Source: a virus
DNA: 49,061 bases
Strand: one strand, 5' to 3'
IMG/VR virus record: IMGVR_UViG_3300027852_000051
Location: 1 to 49,061 of that record
Within the stretch, counting starts at the first letter, position 1; every line of letters starts with the position of its first letter. Positions 8,692 through 16,597 of this stretch are shown piece by piece. Under the pieces are notes generated by a model. It did no database searches. It was not told the origin of the DNA and saw only the letters and a program-made list of their open reading frames with translations. Both the position numbers and the translations under genes were made by a program.

Positions 8692-10875
8692 ATGTCTAAG
8701 TGGAATGTCTCAGATAAACATAGTGATATAAGTCTTTCTAATGGTGATCTTACTGCTAGTAATACTGTCACAGGAAATCATGCTGTAAGAGCAGATGTAT
8801 GGTTTAGTACTGGGAAGTATTACTGGGAAGTAAGAGTAGATGCTAGTGGTCCAACTCCTCAGATGAATATTGGAGTTGCTACAGTAAATTCTGAGCTTAA
8901 TGTTAGACTTGGAACTGGGTATAAGGATTTTGCCATCTTTGCTTATAAAGGAAGAAAAGTAAATGATGGTACAGAGGAATTATATTCTGACAGTTATGGT
9001 GTTGGAGATGTTGTAGGAGTTGCTGTAGATTTTGATGCTGGAAAGATTTGGTTCTCTATTAATGGAGTCTGGGGAAATGGAGGTAATCCTGCTGCAGGAA
9101 CAGGAGCAGCATTTAGTAATCTTAATACTCCTGTTTCTGGTATTTCTTACTTTCCTGCCTGGAGTGGTTATGATGATGAAGATGTTGTTACTGGTCAGTT
9201 TGATTCAGCAGACTGGACATATGCTGCTCCTTCAGGTTTTGGAGAGGCTACTGCTCCTGCAGTAACTTGGAATCCTCTTGATAAACATGCTAATGTTGAA
9301 CTCTCTAATGGTAATCTTACAGCAGGATTAAGTGCAAGTTTTAGTAATGGTGCTCTTGTAAGAGCAACAGTGAGTAAGGATGCAGGTAAGTGGTACTGGG
9401 AAATTACCTGTCATAGTAATCCAAGTTTTACTATGACAGGTATGGGAAGTTCTACTGAACCCTTGGATAGACATTTGGCTCAGTGGGGAAGCGGTAGATT
9501 AGATGCGTATGGTTATAGGAATTCAGGAAATGTAAGAGAACTTGTTGATGGAGCAGCAGATGTTAAAGCTTCTGGTATAACTTATGGTATTAATGATGTT
9601 ATAATGATTGCAGTTGATTTTGATGCAGGCAAAATCTGGTGGGGTAAAAATGGTACTTGGGTTTTAAGTGGAGATCCAGGAGCTGGTACTAATGAGTCTT
9701 GGAGTAGTGTTTCAGGGGAATTTTTTCCTGCTGTTAGTCAAACATCTGATGCTGACTCTGTAACTGCAAACTTTGGAGCAACAGCATTTGTATATACTCC
9801 TCCTACAGGATTTTCAGGGATAGGAGCTGCAGAACCTCCTGTTCCAGATCCATCTTCTACTATTGTTGAAGTGGAAGAGATAGTAGGATTCTCCTCTGTT
9901 CTTGAAGGTGATAAAGATATTATAGGAAAGGAAGAAGAGATAACAGGATTTGAAGATTCTTTTGTTATTTTAAATCCTACTTATACAGAGACTTCTGAAG
10001 AGATAGGATTTACTGAGAATTTTTCTGCAGAAGCTCTTGTAGGAGATCCTGTTGAAGAGGAAGCAGGGTTTGATGATACTCTTGAAGGGTACTCTCTTTC
10101 TCCAGTTTTAGAAGATGAAGAGATAGGATTTGAGGATACTCTTGATGCCTTCTCTCTTTCTCCAAGTTCTGATGAAGCTTTTGGTTTCTGGGATGAATGG
10201 TATGTAGGAGTAGATAAGAGTCTTACTTTCTTTAATACTTATCATATTCATAGTACAAGTTCTTTTACCGTAACAACTACCTTTGAAGCTCCAAGAGGAG
10301 ATGTAGAGACTGAGCTTGAATTCTTTGAAGTTGAGACTTTCGGAAACAGCTATGTTTTTGAAGAGCTTGAGGCTTTTGAGAAAGATATTATAGAAGGAAC
10401 ACTAGGGACTATCTCAGCAGTGGAAACAGAACTTGCTCCTCTTGAGGTTTCTTGTCTTGGTGGAGATGGGGTTGCTACTGTTCTTGAGGGTATTGAGAAA
10501 GATGTTATAACAGGGACTCTAGGAATTCTTGGTTCTTGTGATTTGGAGCTTGCTCCATTAGAGAGTTCTTCTCAAGGAGTGCAAGGAGTTCTTGGAACAG
10601 TGGATACAGAGCTTCCTGCTCTTGAGGCTTTGATTCTTGCTTCTGGGATGGGAGGATATGTAAGTGATTCTCTTTGTGCTTTGGTTGGAAGTGCTTCTGG
10701 TCTTGTAGGAAGTTATGTAAGTGTAGCAGCAAGTCTTGAGGCTCTTGAAGCAGATGTTTCTGGTATGACTTCTGATGGAGAAGTTTCTGCTATAGAACTC
10801 TGTCCTATATGGGCTTATGGTTTTGGAAGTGTGAAAAATAGATTTGATGATTATCTTCTTCAACATATAAGGTAA
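8692..10875 (+). CDS. Tail fibre with two SPRY domains and acidic repeats
   Basis: A 727-residue likely receptor-binding fibre. Residues ~1-185 and ~195-385 are two tandem SPRY/B30.2-like domains; both carry the hallmark YYWEV or WYWEI and the segment VDFDAGKIW followed by NG.W. After a Pro-rich hinge (~390-400) come at least five short acidic repeats of the type EEIGF(E/T)D(T/S)L, spaced about 20-30 residues apart. A second repeat set follows, carrying ETELAPLE or DTELPALE. SPRY domains bind proteins or sugars, and duplicated domains suit multivalent host binding. The acidic linkers may form an extended shaft. The fibre role is inferred. Confidence 0.7.
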   Translation: MSKWNVSDKHSDISLSNGDLTASNTVTGNHAVRADVWFSTGKYYWEVRVDASGPTPQMNIGVATVNSELNVRLGTGYKDFAIFAYKGRKVNDGTEELYSDSYGVGDVVGVAVDFDAGKIWFSINGVWGNGGNPAAGTGAAFSNLNTPVSGISYFPAWSGYDDEDVVTGQFDSADWTYAAPSGFGEATAPAVTWNPLDKHANVELSNGNLTAGLSASFSNGALVRATVSKDAGKWYWEITCHSNPSFTMTGMGSSTEPLDRHLAQWGSGRLDAYGYRNSGNVRELVDGAADVKASGITYGINDVIMIAVDFDAGKIWWGKNGTWVLSGDPGAGTNESWSSVSGEFFPAVSQTSDADSVTANFGATAFVYTPPTGFSGIGAAEPPVPDPSSTIVEVEEIVGFSSVLEGDKDIIGKEEEITGFEDSFVILNPTYTETSEEIGFTENFSAEALVGDPVEEEAGFDDTLEGYSLSPVLEDEEIGFEDTLDAFSLSPSSDEAFGFWDEWYVGVDKSLTFFNTYHIHSTSSFTVTTTFEAPRGDVETELEFFEVETFGNSYVFEELEAFEKDIIEGTLGTISAVETELAPLEVSCLGGDGVATVLEGIEKDVITGTLGILGSCDLELAPLESSSQGVQGVLGTVDTELPALEALILASGMGGYVSDSLCALVGSASGLVGSYVSVAASLEALEADVSGMTSDGEVSAIELCPIWAYGFGSVKNRFDDYLLQHIR

Positions 10876-10882
10876 AAAGAAA

Positions 10883-11434
10883 ATGGTTACTTTTGAAAAC
10901 TCTTATCATTTGCATGTAACAGAAAGTCTGAGACTAAATCAATCTGTTCCAGGGATATATTACTTTGCAGTTTGTCTTGGTTTGGAAAGAGTTGCTCTTA
11001 GTCAGTATAAAGGATTTAACTTTAATTCTCTTTGTAAGTTTGGAGATGGTTTTCTTGGTGCTAATGAACATGGAATTTTTTCTCTTGAGGATGGAGACTC
11101 TGATCAGAATGGTCATATAGAAGGTCATGTTACTTTTGGTAAGACTGACTTTGGAGTCTCTAATGAGAAGAGATTTAGAAAGACTTATGTTGGGTATGAG
11201 ACAAGTGGAGAGTTAGAATATTCTCTTACTCCTGATGATGGAACAGAGACTGTTTATACATTAAGTGTTATTCATTCAAGTCAGAGGCAGCATAGTGGAG
11301 TTATTAATGGTCAACGATCTGTGGTTGGGAGGTACTACACTATAAAGGTCTCTAATCTTTATGGGTGTGATTTTAGTCTAGATTCTATAGATGGAATACT
11401 TATTGTTAAGGGGAAAAATCCTAGTGAGGTCTAG
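10883..11434 (+). CDS. Structural protein, 183 aa
   Basis: It begins VTFENSYHLHVTESL, echoing the FFNTYHIHSTSSF segment in the preceding SPRY fibre, so the two proteins share a short module. The rest is beta-rich, with no catalytic motif. It lies 7 bases after the fibre and probably belongs to the same appendage. The ribosome site (AAGG) is modest. Confidence 0.6.
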   Translation: MVTFENSYHLHVTESLRLNQSVPGIYYFAVCLGLERVALSQYKGFNFNSLCKFGDGFLGANEHGIFSLEDGDSDQNGHIEGHVTFGKTDFGVSNEKRFRKTYVGYETSGELEYSLTPDDGTETVYTLSVIHSSQRQHSGVINGQRSVVGRYYTIKVSNLYGCDFSLDSIDGILIVKGKNPSEV

Positions 11435-11453
11435 GTAAAATAAAGGAGGTTTT

Positions 11454-11657
11454 ATGCAAGATCCTTGGATACATAGAAGTAGTAATATGTCTTGTAGAAC
11501 TTGTATATGGTTTGTGGAGAAAGCAAGAAAGGAGAAAGATTTATTATCATCAAAACTTGGAAGATGTAGGAGGCATGCTCCAAGTATGAATGGTTATCCT
11601 GCTGTTTTTGAAAATGATTGGTGTGGAGATCACAAAGTTGATGAGAATAAAATATAA
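11454..11657 (+). CDS. Small Cys/His-rich protein, 67 aa
   Basis: Contains CRTC near residue 16, then GRCRRHAPSMNGYP and DWCGDHK. This C-x2-C, C-R-R-H-A-P, D-W-C-G-D-H-K layout recurs in small phage and bacterial proteins and suggests one bound zinc. The role is unknown. It has a strong ribosome site, AAAGGAGG. It is the only such protein in the rightward unit; the leftward unit has many. Confidence 0.75.
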   Translation: MQDPWIHRSSNMSCRTCIWFVEKARKEKDLLSSKLGRCRRHAPSMNGYPAVFENDWCGDHKVDENKI

Positions 11658-11666
11658 GGGAAAAAG

Positions 11667-11679
11667 GTTAATGTTTGAC
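11667..11679. repeat. Dispersed palindrome, copy 3
   Basis: GTTAA, spacer TGT, TTGAC, with flanks AAAAAG on the left and CTTTCTTAAAC on the right. It lies 9 bases after the preceding stop and 12 bases before the next ATG. No separate ribosome site follows it, so translation of the 608-aa gene may depend on this element. Confidence 0.85.
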
Positions 11680-11691
11680 CTTTCTTAAACT

Positions 11692-13518
11692 ATGAAAATA
11701 TCTAGACCTCCTAGAATTATACTTGAAGGTGATATAGACTCTGCAAAGAGTCTTGTTGGAAAGGCTTATCAAGAGAGTTCTGTTCTTTCTGATCTTATGA
11801 AGTTTCAATCCCTCCAGCAGGGAGCAAGAATTGTAAGTTTTTCTGATGGTTCAGAGATTTCACTTAGGAATACCTTTGGACAAGTTGATATAAATATCTT
11901 TGCTCCTGTTCCTAGTGTTGAAGAAATTATTGAGGAATATCCAGGAGTGTTTATATTAAAACTTTCTGTGATAGATGAGACAGGAGAGTATGTTCCTGTA
12001 ACACTTCAGATGCTAAAGTATCTTGCCTTTTATCCCTCTACAAGTACAGGATATAATAAAATAGGAGAGATAGATAAGAATCAACCAGCTTATTTATATG
12101 ATCCAGATACTATGTATAGGAGAGATGAAGAAGGTTTCTTGAATAGAACACTTTGGGGAGATGAGAAAAATGCTTTTCCTATTGAAGGTGAAGATGGTTT
12201 TATAATTCCAACAGAGTTTATAAATAATTACCAGAGTGGAAATGCTTACTGGATATCTTATGCTATAGGTTATGAGCCTTGTGCTGTTGTTACTCAGTAT
12301 CCTGCAAGAACAGAAGAAGAAGATAAGTGGATAGAAGAAGATCTTGTAACAGAAGGAACAATTGTTGAAGATATTATTAATGTAGGATTTTATACAAGTA
12401 TTACAGCATATCCTTATAAGGAACAAAGTAGTGGTATTTATGCTGTGTTTGATATCTTAAATGATAAGATTGTTTATTTTCCTTTTGATGTAGATGGACA
12501 GAGTACAGATATAGTTGAAGTCTTAGAGGAAGAGGTAGAGACAAAAGAGGGGGATTTTGTTACAGTGAGAAGTGTAGGAGTCTTTGACTATAGAGATCTA
12601 GATAATAATAGCAAAGGGTATATTAATCAGATAGGACTTCTGGGTAGAGATTATTATGGTAGTCAAAGTACTATAACAAGATATTATGATAATAGAGAAA
12701 ACTGGCATACTAATCCATATGAACCAGGAAGAATATACTTTGAAGAAACTGTTATTGAACCTATCATTGAAGAGGGAGGAACCACCAGAGTTGCTGTTAT
12801 ACCTAAGTGGGAGCCTCATGTTTCTGAAGAGGATGATCATTATTACAGGGATTATATAAAAGCTGAATCACTTTACTATGGAGATATAGGTGGAGGTGTT
12901 GTAGGGTATCTCTTGAATCAAAGAGATTATACTTGGCATCACTGGGTAATTCATGAAGGCCCTTTGTCTTTTGCTTTTGAGGAGTTTACAGAAGAGACCT
13001 TAGAGTTTAGTGATATTGTTCTTCCTTTTGGGACTTTTCCTGCTCCAGATACACTTGAATTCTCACACTACAGATCAGCATATGCCTTTGCTACTTTGGA
13101 GGAAGAATATCTAGGAAAGAGGTATGCTGGTATGGTTGTTTATTCAGGGCATTGTTATAACTGGGCAGTACAAGAAAGATTTCACTTAGGTATTTTATTT
13201 ATGCCTTATTGGGAACTTGAAGAGGTTAGTCATGATATTACTTGTGGAGAGGTAGTAGATACTAGTTTATGTTACTGGACTAGTGTGTATCCTAAGTGGA
13301 AGTCTTTACCTGTAGACACTTCAGCTATGACTAAGATTGAACCTTATGTAGAAGGACAGAGTCCTTTTCAAAGTTACACTGATCAGTCTAATATACAAGA
13401 AATTATTGAAGGAGTTATTGGAGATGCAGTTAGTGGTAATGGTCTTAATACTATTGAGACAGGGGATTATAGAATAATAACTAAAGTTCTTGGTTATGGT
13501 GGTTCATCAGGATTTTAA
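11692..13518 (+). CDS. Large virion protein, 608 aa
   Basis: The function is not recognised. The protein is acidic and Tyr/Trp-rich, with predicted beta structure and no signal peptide, membrane helix or enzyme motif. It lies between fibre genes and internal-protein genes, so it is probably a tail or appendage component. The ATG at 11692 has no clear ribosome site; the bases before it belong to palindrome copy 3. The next in-frame Met codons are far inside, so the start is probably right. Confidence 0.65.
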   Translation: MKISRPPRIILEGDIDSAKSLVGKAYQESSVLSDLMKFQSLQQGARIVSFSDGSEISLRNTFGQVDINIFAPVPSVEEIIEEYPGVFILKLSVIDETGEYVPVTLQMLKYLAFYPSTSTGYNKIGEIDKNQPAYLYDPDTMYRRDEEGFLNRTLWGDEKNAFPIEGEDGFIIPTEFINNYQSGNAYWISYAIGYEPCAVVTQYPARTEEEDKWIEEDLVTEGTIVEDIINVGFYTSITAYPYKEQSSGIYAVFDILNDKIVYFPFDVDGQSTDIVEVLEEEVETKEGDFVTVRSVGVFDYRDLDNNSKGYINQIGLLGRDYYGSQSTITRYYDNRENWHTNPYEPGRIYFEETVIEPIIEEGGTTRVAVIPKWEPHVSEEDDHYYRDYIKAESLYYGDIGGGVVGYLLNQRDYTWHHWVIHEGPLSFAFEEFTEETLEFSDIVLPFGTFPAPDTLEFSHYRSAYAFATLEEEYLGKRYAGMVVYSGHCYNWAVQERFHLGILFMPYWELEEVSHDITCGEVVDTSLCYWTSVYPKWKSLPVDTSAMTKIEPYVEGQSPFQSYTDQSNIQEIIEGVIGDAVSGNGLNTIETGDYRIITKVLGYGGSSGF

Positions 13519-13529
13519 GGAGATAACAA

Positions 13530-15413
13530 ATGGCATCTTACAGTCAACAAATTATGGATACAGTTCAAACTCAGTTTGGGCTTGCAGAAGACTATGCAGA
13601 TAATTCTTGGTCATCTGCAGTAATATATTTAGATGGACTTAAAGATCTTGTTGCAATGTATACTCCAGAGTTTATTAATCTAGACTATACGATAGATCCT
13701 ATTATACTTGGGAATTATTCTCCTGGAAGACCTGAAGACCCAGATATGACTATGACTCTTCCAGAGACTCCAGTGGAACCTATCTTGGATGAGATCACTA
13801 TAGAGGAGATTGAAGTTCCTAGATTTGGAGTTCTTGCTCCAGATATAATTTTACCGGAGCTACCTGATATTGCTTGGCCTACAGAGCCTGGAGAGGCTCC
13901 TTCTCTTGGAGAGGTTGAGTATCCTACTTCCCCAAGTTATACTCTTCCTGATGTTCCTACTCTTCAAGATATACTTCTTCCTAGCGCTCCAGAGATAACA
14001 ATTCCATCTTTTGATGGAGTTTCTCCTGATATAGACATTGTTCCTCCTGGAAGTTTGTTCTCTTATCAAGAAGGAACCTATCAATCAGATCTTGAAGATG
14101 CAATCAAAGAGAAACTTCTTACTGATGTAAGAGATGGAGGGAGTGGGCTTGGAGAAGATGTAGAGGATGCTATCTGGAATAGAGCAAGAGCAAGAATGGA
14201 ACTCCAGAAAGAGAGAGTATATACTGAAGCTGAGGATTACTTTGCCTCAAGAGGATGGGAGATTCCTCCAGGAGCTTTGGGAGGAAGACTTCAAGAAGCA
14301 GTGAAGGAACAAGAGAGAGCAGACACTCAGATAAATTATGAGATCATGATTGAGCAAGCTAAACTTGCACAGAATAATACTCAATTTGCTATTACACAAG
14401 GGTTGGAATTAGAGAGGACTAGGATAAATCTGGTTAATCAAATTGCAGATAGAGCTTTTAATGCTGCAAAGTATCTTCAAGAAGCTGCTATTGGAGTGTT
14501 TAATGCTGAGGTAACAAAGGCAAATTTGGAACTGGATAAGTATAAGACTCAAGCTTCTGTTTATACTTCTCTTATTCAAGCATCTCTACTTGAGCTTGAG
14601 AGATATAAAGGACTTCTTGAGGGAGCTAGACTTGAGAGTGATATTCAAAAGAGTTATATAGATATTTATGTTGCAAGACTTAATGCTGTTCAAGTTATAG
14701 GAGGAATCTATAGGACTGAGATGGATTCAGCCAAGATAAAAGTAGATACTCAAAAGGCTGTTCTAGATGCTTATAGGAGTAAGGTTGATGGGTATACTGC
14801 AAGAATTGGAGGTATCACTGCAAGGTATAATGTGTATCAAGCTAGACTTGTTGGTGAAGAAGTAAAGGCAAAGATTTATTCTGAGCAGGTGAGAGCTTAT
14901 TCTTCTGAGGTAGAAGGAGCAAAGACTGAGGCTCAGATAAGAACAGCTGATGTTGGAATACAACTTGAAAAGAATAAGATGCTTATAGAGGAGTATAAAA
15001 CGAGACTTCTCAGATATAATTCTGAAATAGGTGCTGAGGTTTCAAGGCTTAATGCTGATGCTACAGTTTATGGGCATAGGACTTCTATATATAATACTGA
15101 TGCAAATTATATAGGGACGAGAATAGAAGCTGATATAAAATCTTTTGAAGCAGCTTCTCAGCATGAAACTCAGAGGATTGCTGTTATGCTTAAAGAGGCA
15201 GAGATAAATCTTTCTACTGCAACGCAATTACATAACTTGCAAGTGGAAACTACTAAGGCAGGAGCAAATATTACTGCCCAGATGGCTGCTTCCTCTCTTG
15301 CTTCTGTATCAGCAGGAGCTAATATGTCTTATAGACATGGGTATGCTTATAATGAAAGTGAGTCTGATAGTCATTCTTCCAGTGAGAGCACTGTTACTCA
15401 TATAAGTGGGTAA
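13530..15413 (+). CDS. Long coiled-coil virion protein, 627 aa
   Basis: Residues ~50-190 are Pro/Glu/Ile-rich and extended (repeating PE..L, PD..LP motifs). Residues ~200-600 are nearly continuous helix with Ala/Glu/Lys/Tyr repeats (KANLELDKYKTQASVY, EEVKAKIYSEQVRAYSSEV and similar), characteristic of a long coiled coil. The tail end is Ser-rich. A rod-like tail or internal structural protein is most likely; the function is not established. It has a TAAGGAG ribosome site. Confidence 0.65.
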   Translation: MASYSQQIMDTVQTQFGLAEDYADNSWSSAVIYLDGLKDLVAMYTPEFINLDYTIDPIILGNYSPGRPEDPDMTMTLPETPVEPILDEITIEEIEVPRFGVLAPDIILPELPDIAWPTEPGEAPSLGEVEYPTSPSYTLPDVPTLQDILLPSAPEITIPSFDGVSPDIDIVPPGSLFSYQEGTYQSDLEDAIKEKLLTDVRDGGSGLGEDVEDAIWNRARARMELQKERVYTEAEDYFASRGWEIPPGALGGRLQEAVKEQERADTQINYEIMIEQAKLAQNNTQFAITQGLELERTRINLVNQIADRAFNAAKYLQEAAIGVFNAEVTKANLELDKYKTQASVYTSLIQASLLELERYKGLLEGARLESDIQKSYIDIYVARLNAVQVIGGIYRTEMDSAKIKVDTQKAVLDAYRSKVDGYTARIGGITARYNVYQARLVGEEVKAKIYSEQVRAYSSEVEGAKTEAQIRTADVGIQLEKNKMLIEEYKTRLLRYNSEIGAEVSRLNADATVYGHRTSIYNTDANYIGTRIEADIKSFEAASQHETQRIAVMLKEAEINLSTATQLHNLQVETTKAGANITAQMAASSLASVSAGANMSYRHGYAYNESESDSHSSSESTVTHISG

Positions 15414-15430
15414 AGAAAGGAGAGGTTTAT

Positions 15431-15958
15431 ATGAACTTAGAAGAGATAAGAAAAGCAATGAGAAGACATTCTGAAGGAGCTTTAAGGAAGTCTAGAGCTT
15501 TTAAGGAAAGGATGCAAGTAGCAGAGCTTAAGTCTTCTGAAAGGATTGCTTCTATGAGAGAAGAAGGAGCAGGAAAAAGACAAAAAATAGGAGGAGAGAT
15601 TTCTTCTAGACTTGGGAGAGAAGAGATAGAAGGTAGAAGAAGTCTTGCAGGAATGGAGATAGGAACAAGACAAGGAATTGCAAAAATGCAGTATGGAGAA
15701 CCTTCTGGAGGTCCATCTTTAAGAAGAGCTCAAGCAGCAAAACTTACCTCAGAAGTTGGAGTAGGAGAAAGAGAGGTAGGAATAAGAGAAAAAGAATTTC
15801 AGATGAAACAAGAAGAAGCTGATTGGTTTAAGAATATGATGGCAGATTATATAGGTAAGAAGAAAAAAGGAAATGTTGCAACTCCAGGAGTAGGAGGATA
15901 TACCCCCCAAGCTGAGGAAAGAATAGAGGAGATTATGAGTATTTATGGTGGTTTTTAA
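15431..15958 (+). CDS. Charged helical protein, 175 aa
   Basis: Rich in Arg, Lys, Glu and Gly, mostly helical, with no recognised motif. Position between the coiled-coil protein and two HExxH proteins suggests it is an internal virion or ejection-related protein. It has a good AAAGGAGAGG leader. Confidence 0.6.
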   Translation: MNLEEIRKAMRRHSEGALRKSRAFKERMQVAELKSSERIASMREEGAGKRQKIGGEISSRLGREEIEGRRSLAGMEIGTRQGIAKMQYGEPSGGPSLRRAQAAKLTSEVGVGEREVGIREKEFQMKQEEADWFKNMMADYIGKKKKGNVATPGVGGYTPQAEERIEEIMSIYGGF

Positions 15959-15972
15959 GAGAGGAAAGTAAG

Positions 15973-16596
15973 ATGGGAAAATCTATAGATGATCTTATAA
16001 AAAGAGTAGGAGGGAGAGTTCCTCCGGAAGCTAATAAGTATCTAGGATCTGAGGATGTAGGAGGGATGACGGGGCCTCTAAGGTTTGCAGGTCTAGCTAG
16101 AAATGTTCTTTATAAGACAGTTGCTAGAGGTCTTAAGAGGAAACAAAAACTTAACCTTGCAAAAGAGTTAAGAGGAATTCCTCAAAAAGAACTTGATAGG
16201 ATTAAGTCTATTAAGACGGAAAAGCTTGCTCCTGGTGTACAGGCAAAGATGTCTCCAGCAGGGCATCTTGCAAAAGACTTGACTGTTTCTTCTAAGAAGA
16301 GAATAAGAAAAATTCCAGGAACACTCTCCCATGAAACAGCACATGCTTCTTATTGGGATTTAAGTAAAGAAAGTATTAAAGGTCTTGCAAGAGAGACAAA
16401 AGGACTTTCTAAGCGAGCTGTAAAATCTCTCGAAAAGAAGAGTGGAGTAAAAGGAATGAGGTCTCCTCAAGAAAGATTTGCAGAATCCTCAGCGCAGCAG
16501 AATCTTAAGAGTGTAGGACTCAAGAGTAAAGAAAAGGTTTTTCCTCCTTATGTTAGAGAGTTGACTAAGAGAGCTAAAAAGAAAGGGAGAATATAA
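15973..16596 (+). CDS. Putative zinc metalloprotease-like internal protein, 207 aa
   Basis: Carries HETAH at residues 120-124, a perfect HExxH zinc-protease signature, set in LSHETAHASYW. A downstream ERFAES segment (about residue 165) could supply the third zinc ligand, as in gluzincin-like enzymes. The rest is basic and helical. It ends one base before the 1398-aa gene, which has its own HExxH. Processing of virion or host proteins during assembly or entry is plausible but not shown. Confidence 0.6.
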   Translation: MGKSIDDLIKRVGGRVPPEANKYLGSEDVGGMTGPLRFAGLARNVLYKTVARGLKRKQKLNLAKELRGIPQKELDRIKSIKTEKLAPGVQAKMSPAGHLAKDLTVSSKKRIRKIPGTLSHETAHASYWDLSKESIKGLARETKGLSKRAVKSLEKKSGVKGMRSPQERFAESSAQQNLKSVGLKSKEKVFPPYVRELTKRAKKKGRI

Positions 16597-16597
16597 T

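Noticed and set aside
176-11679. TTGAC of the dispersed palindrome as a promoter -35 box
   Set aside because: No -10 box lies 16-18 bases downstream of the rightward copies; the true promoters use TTGACA at other places.
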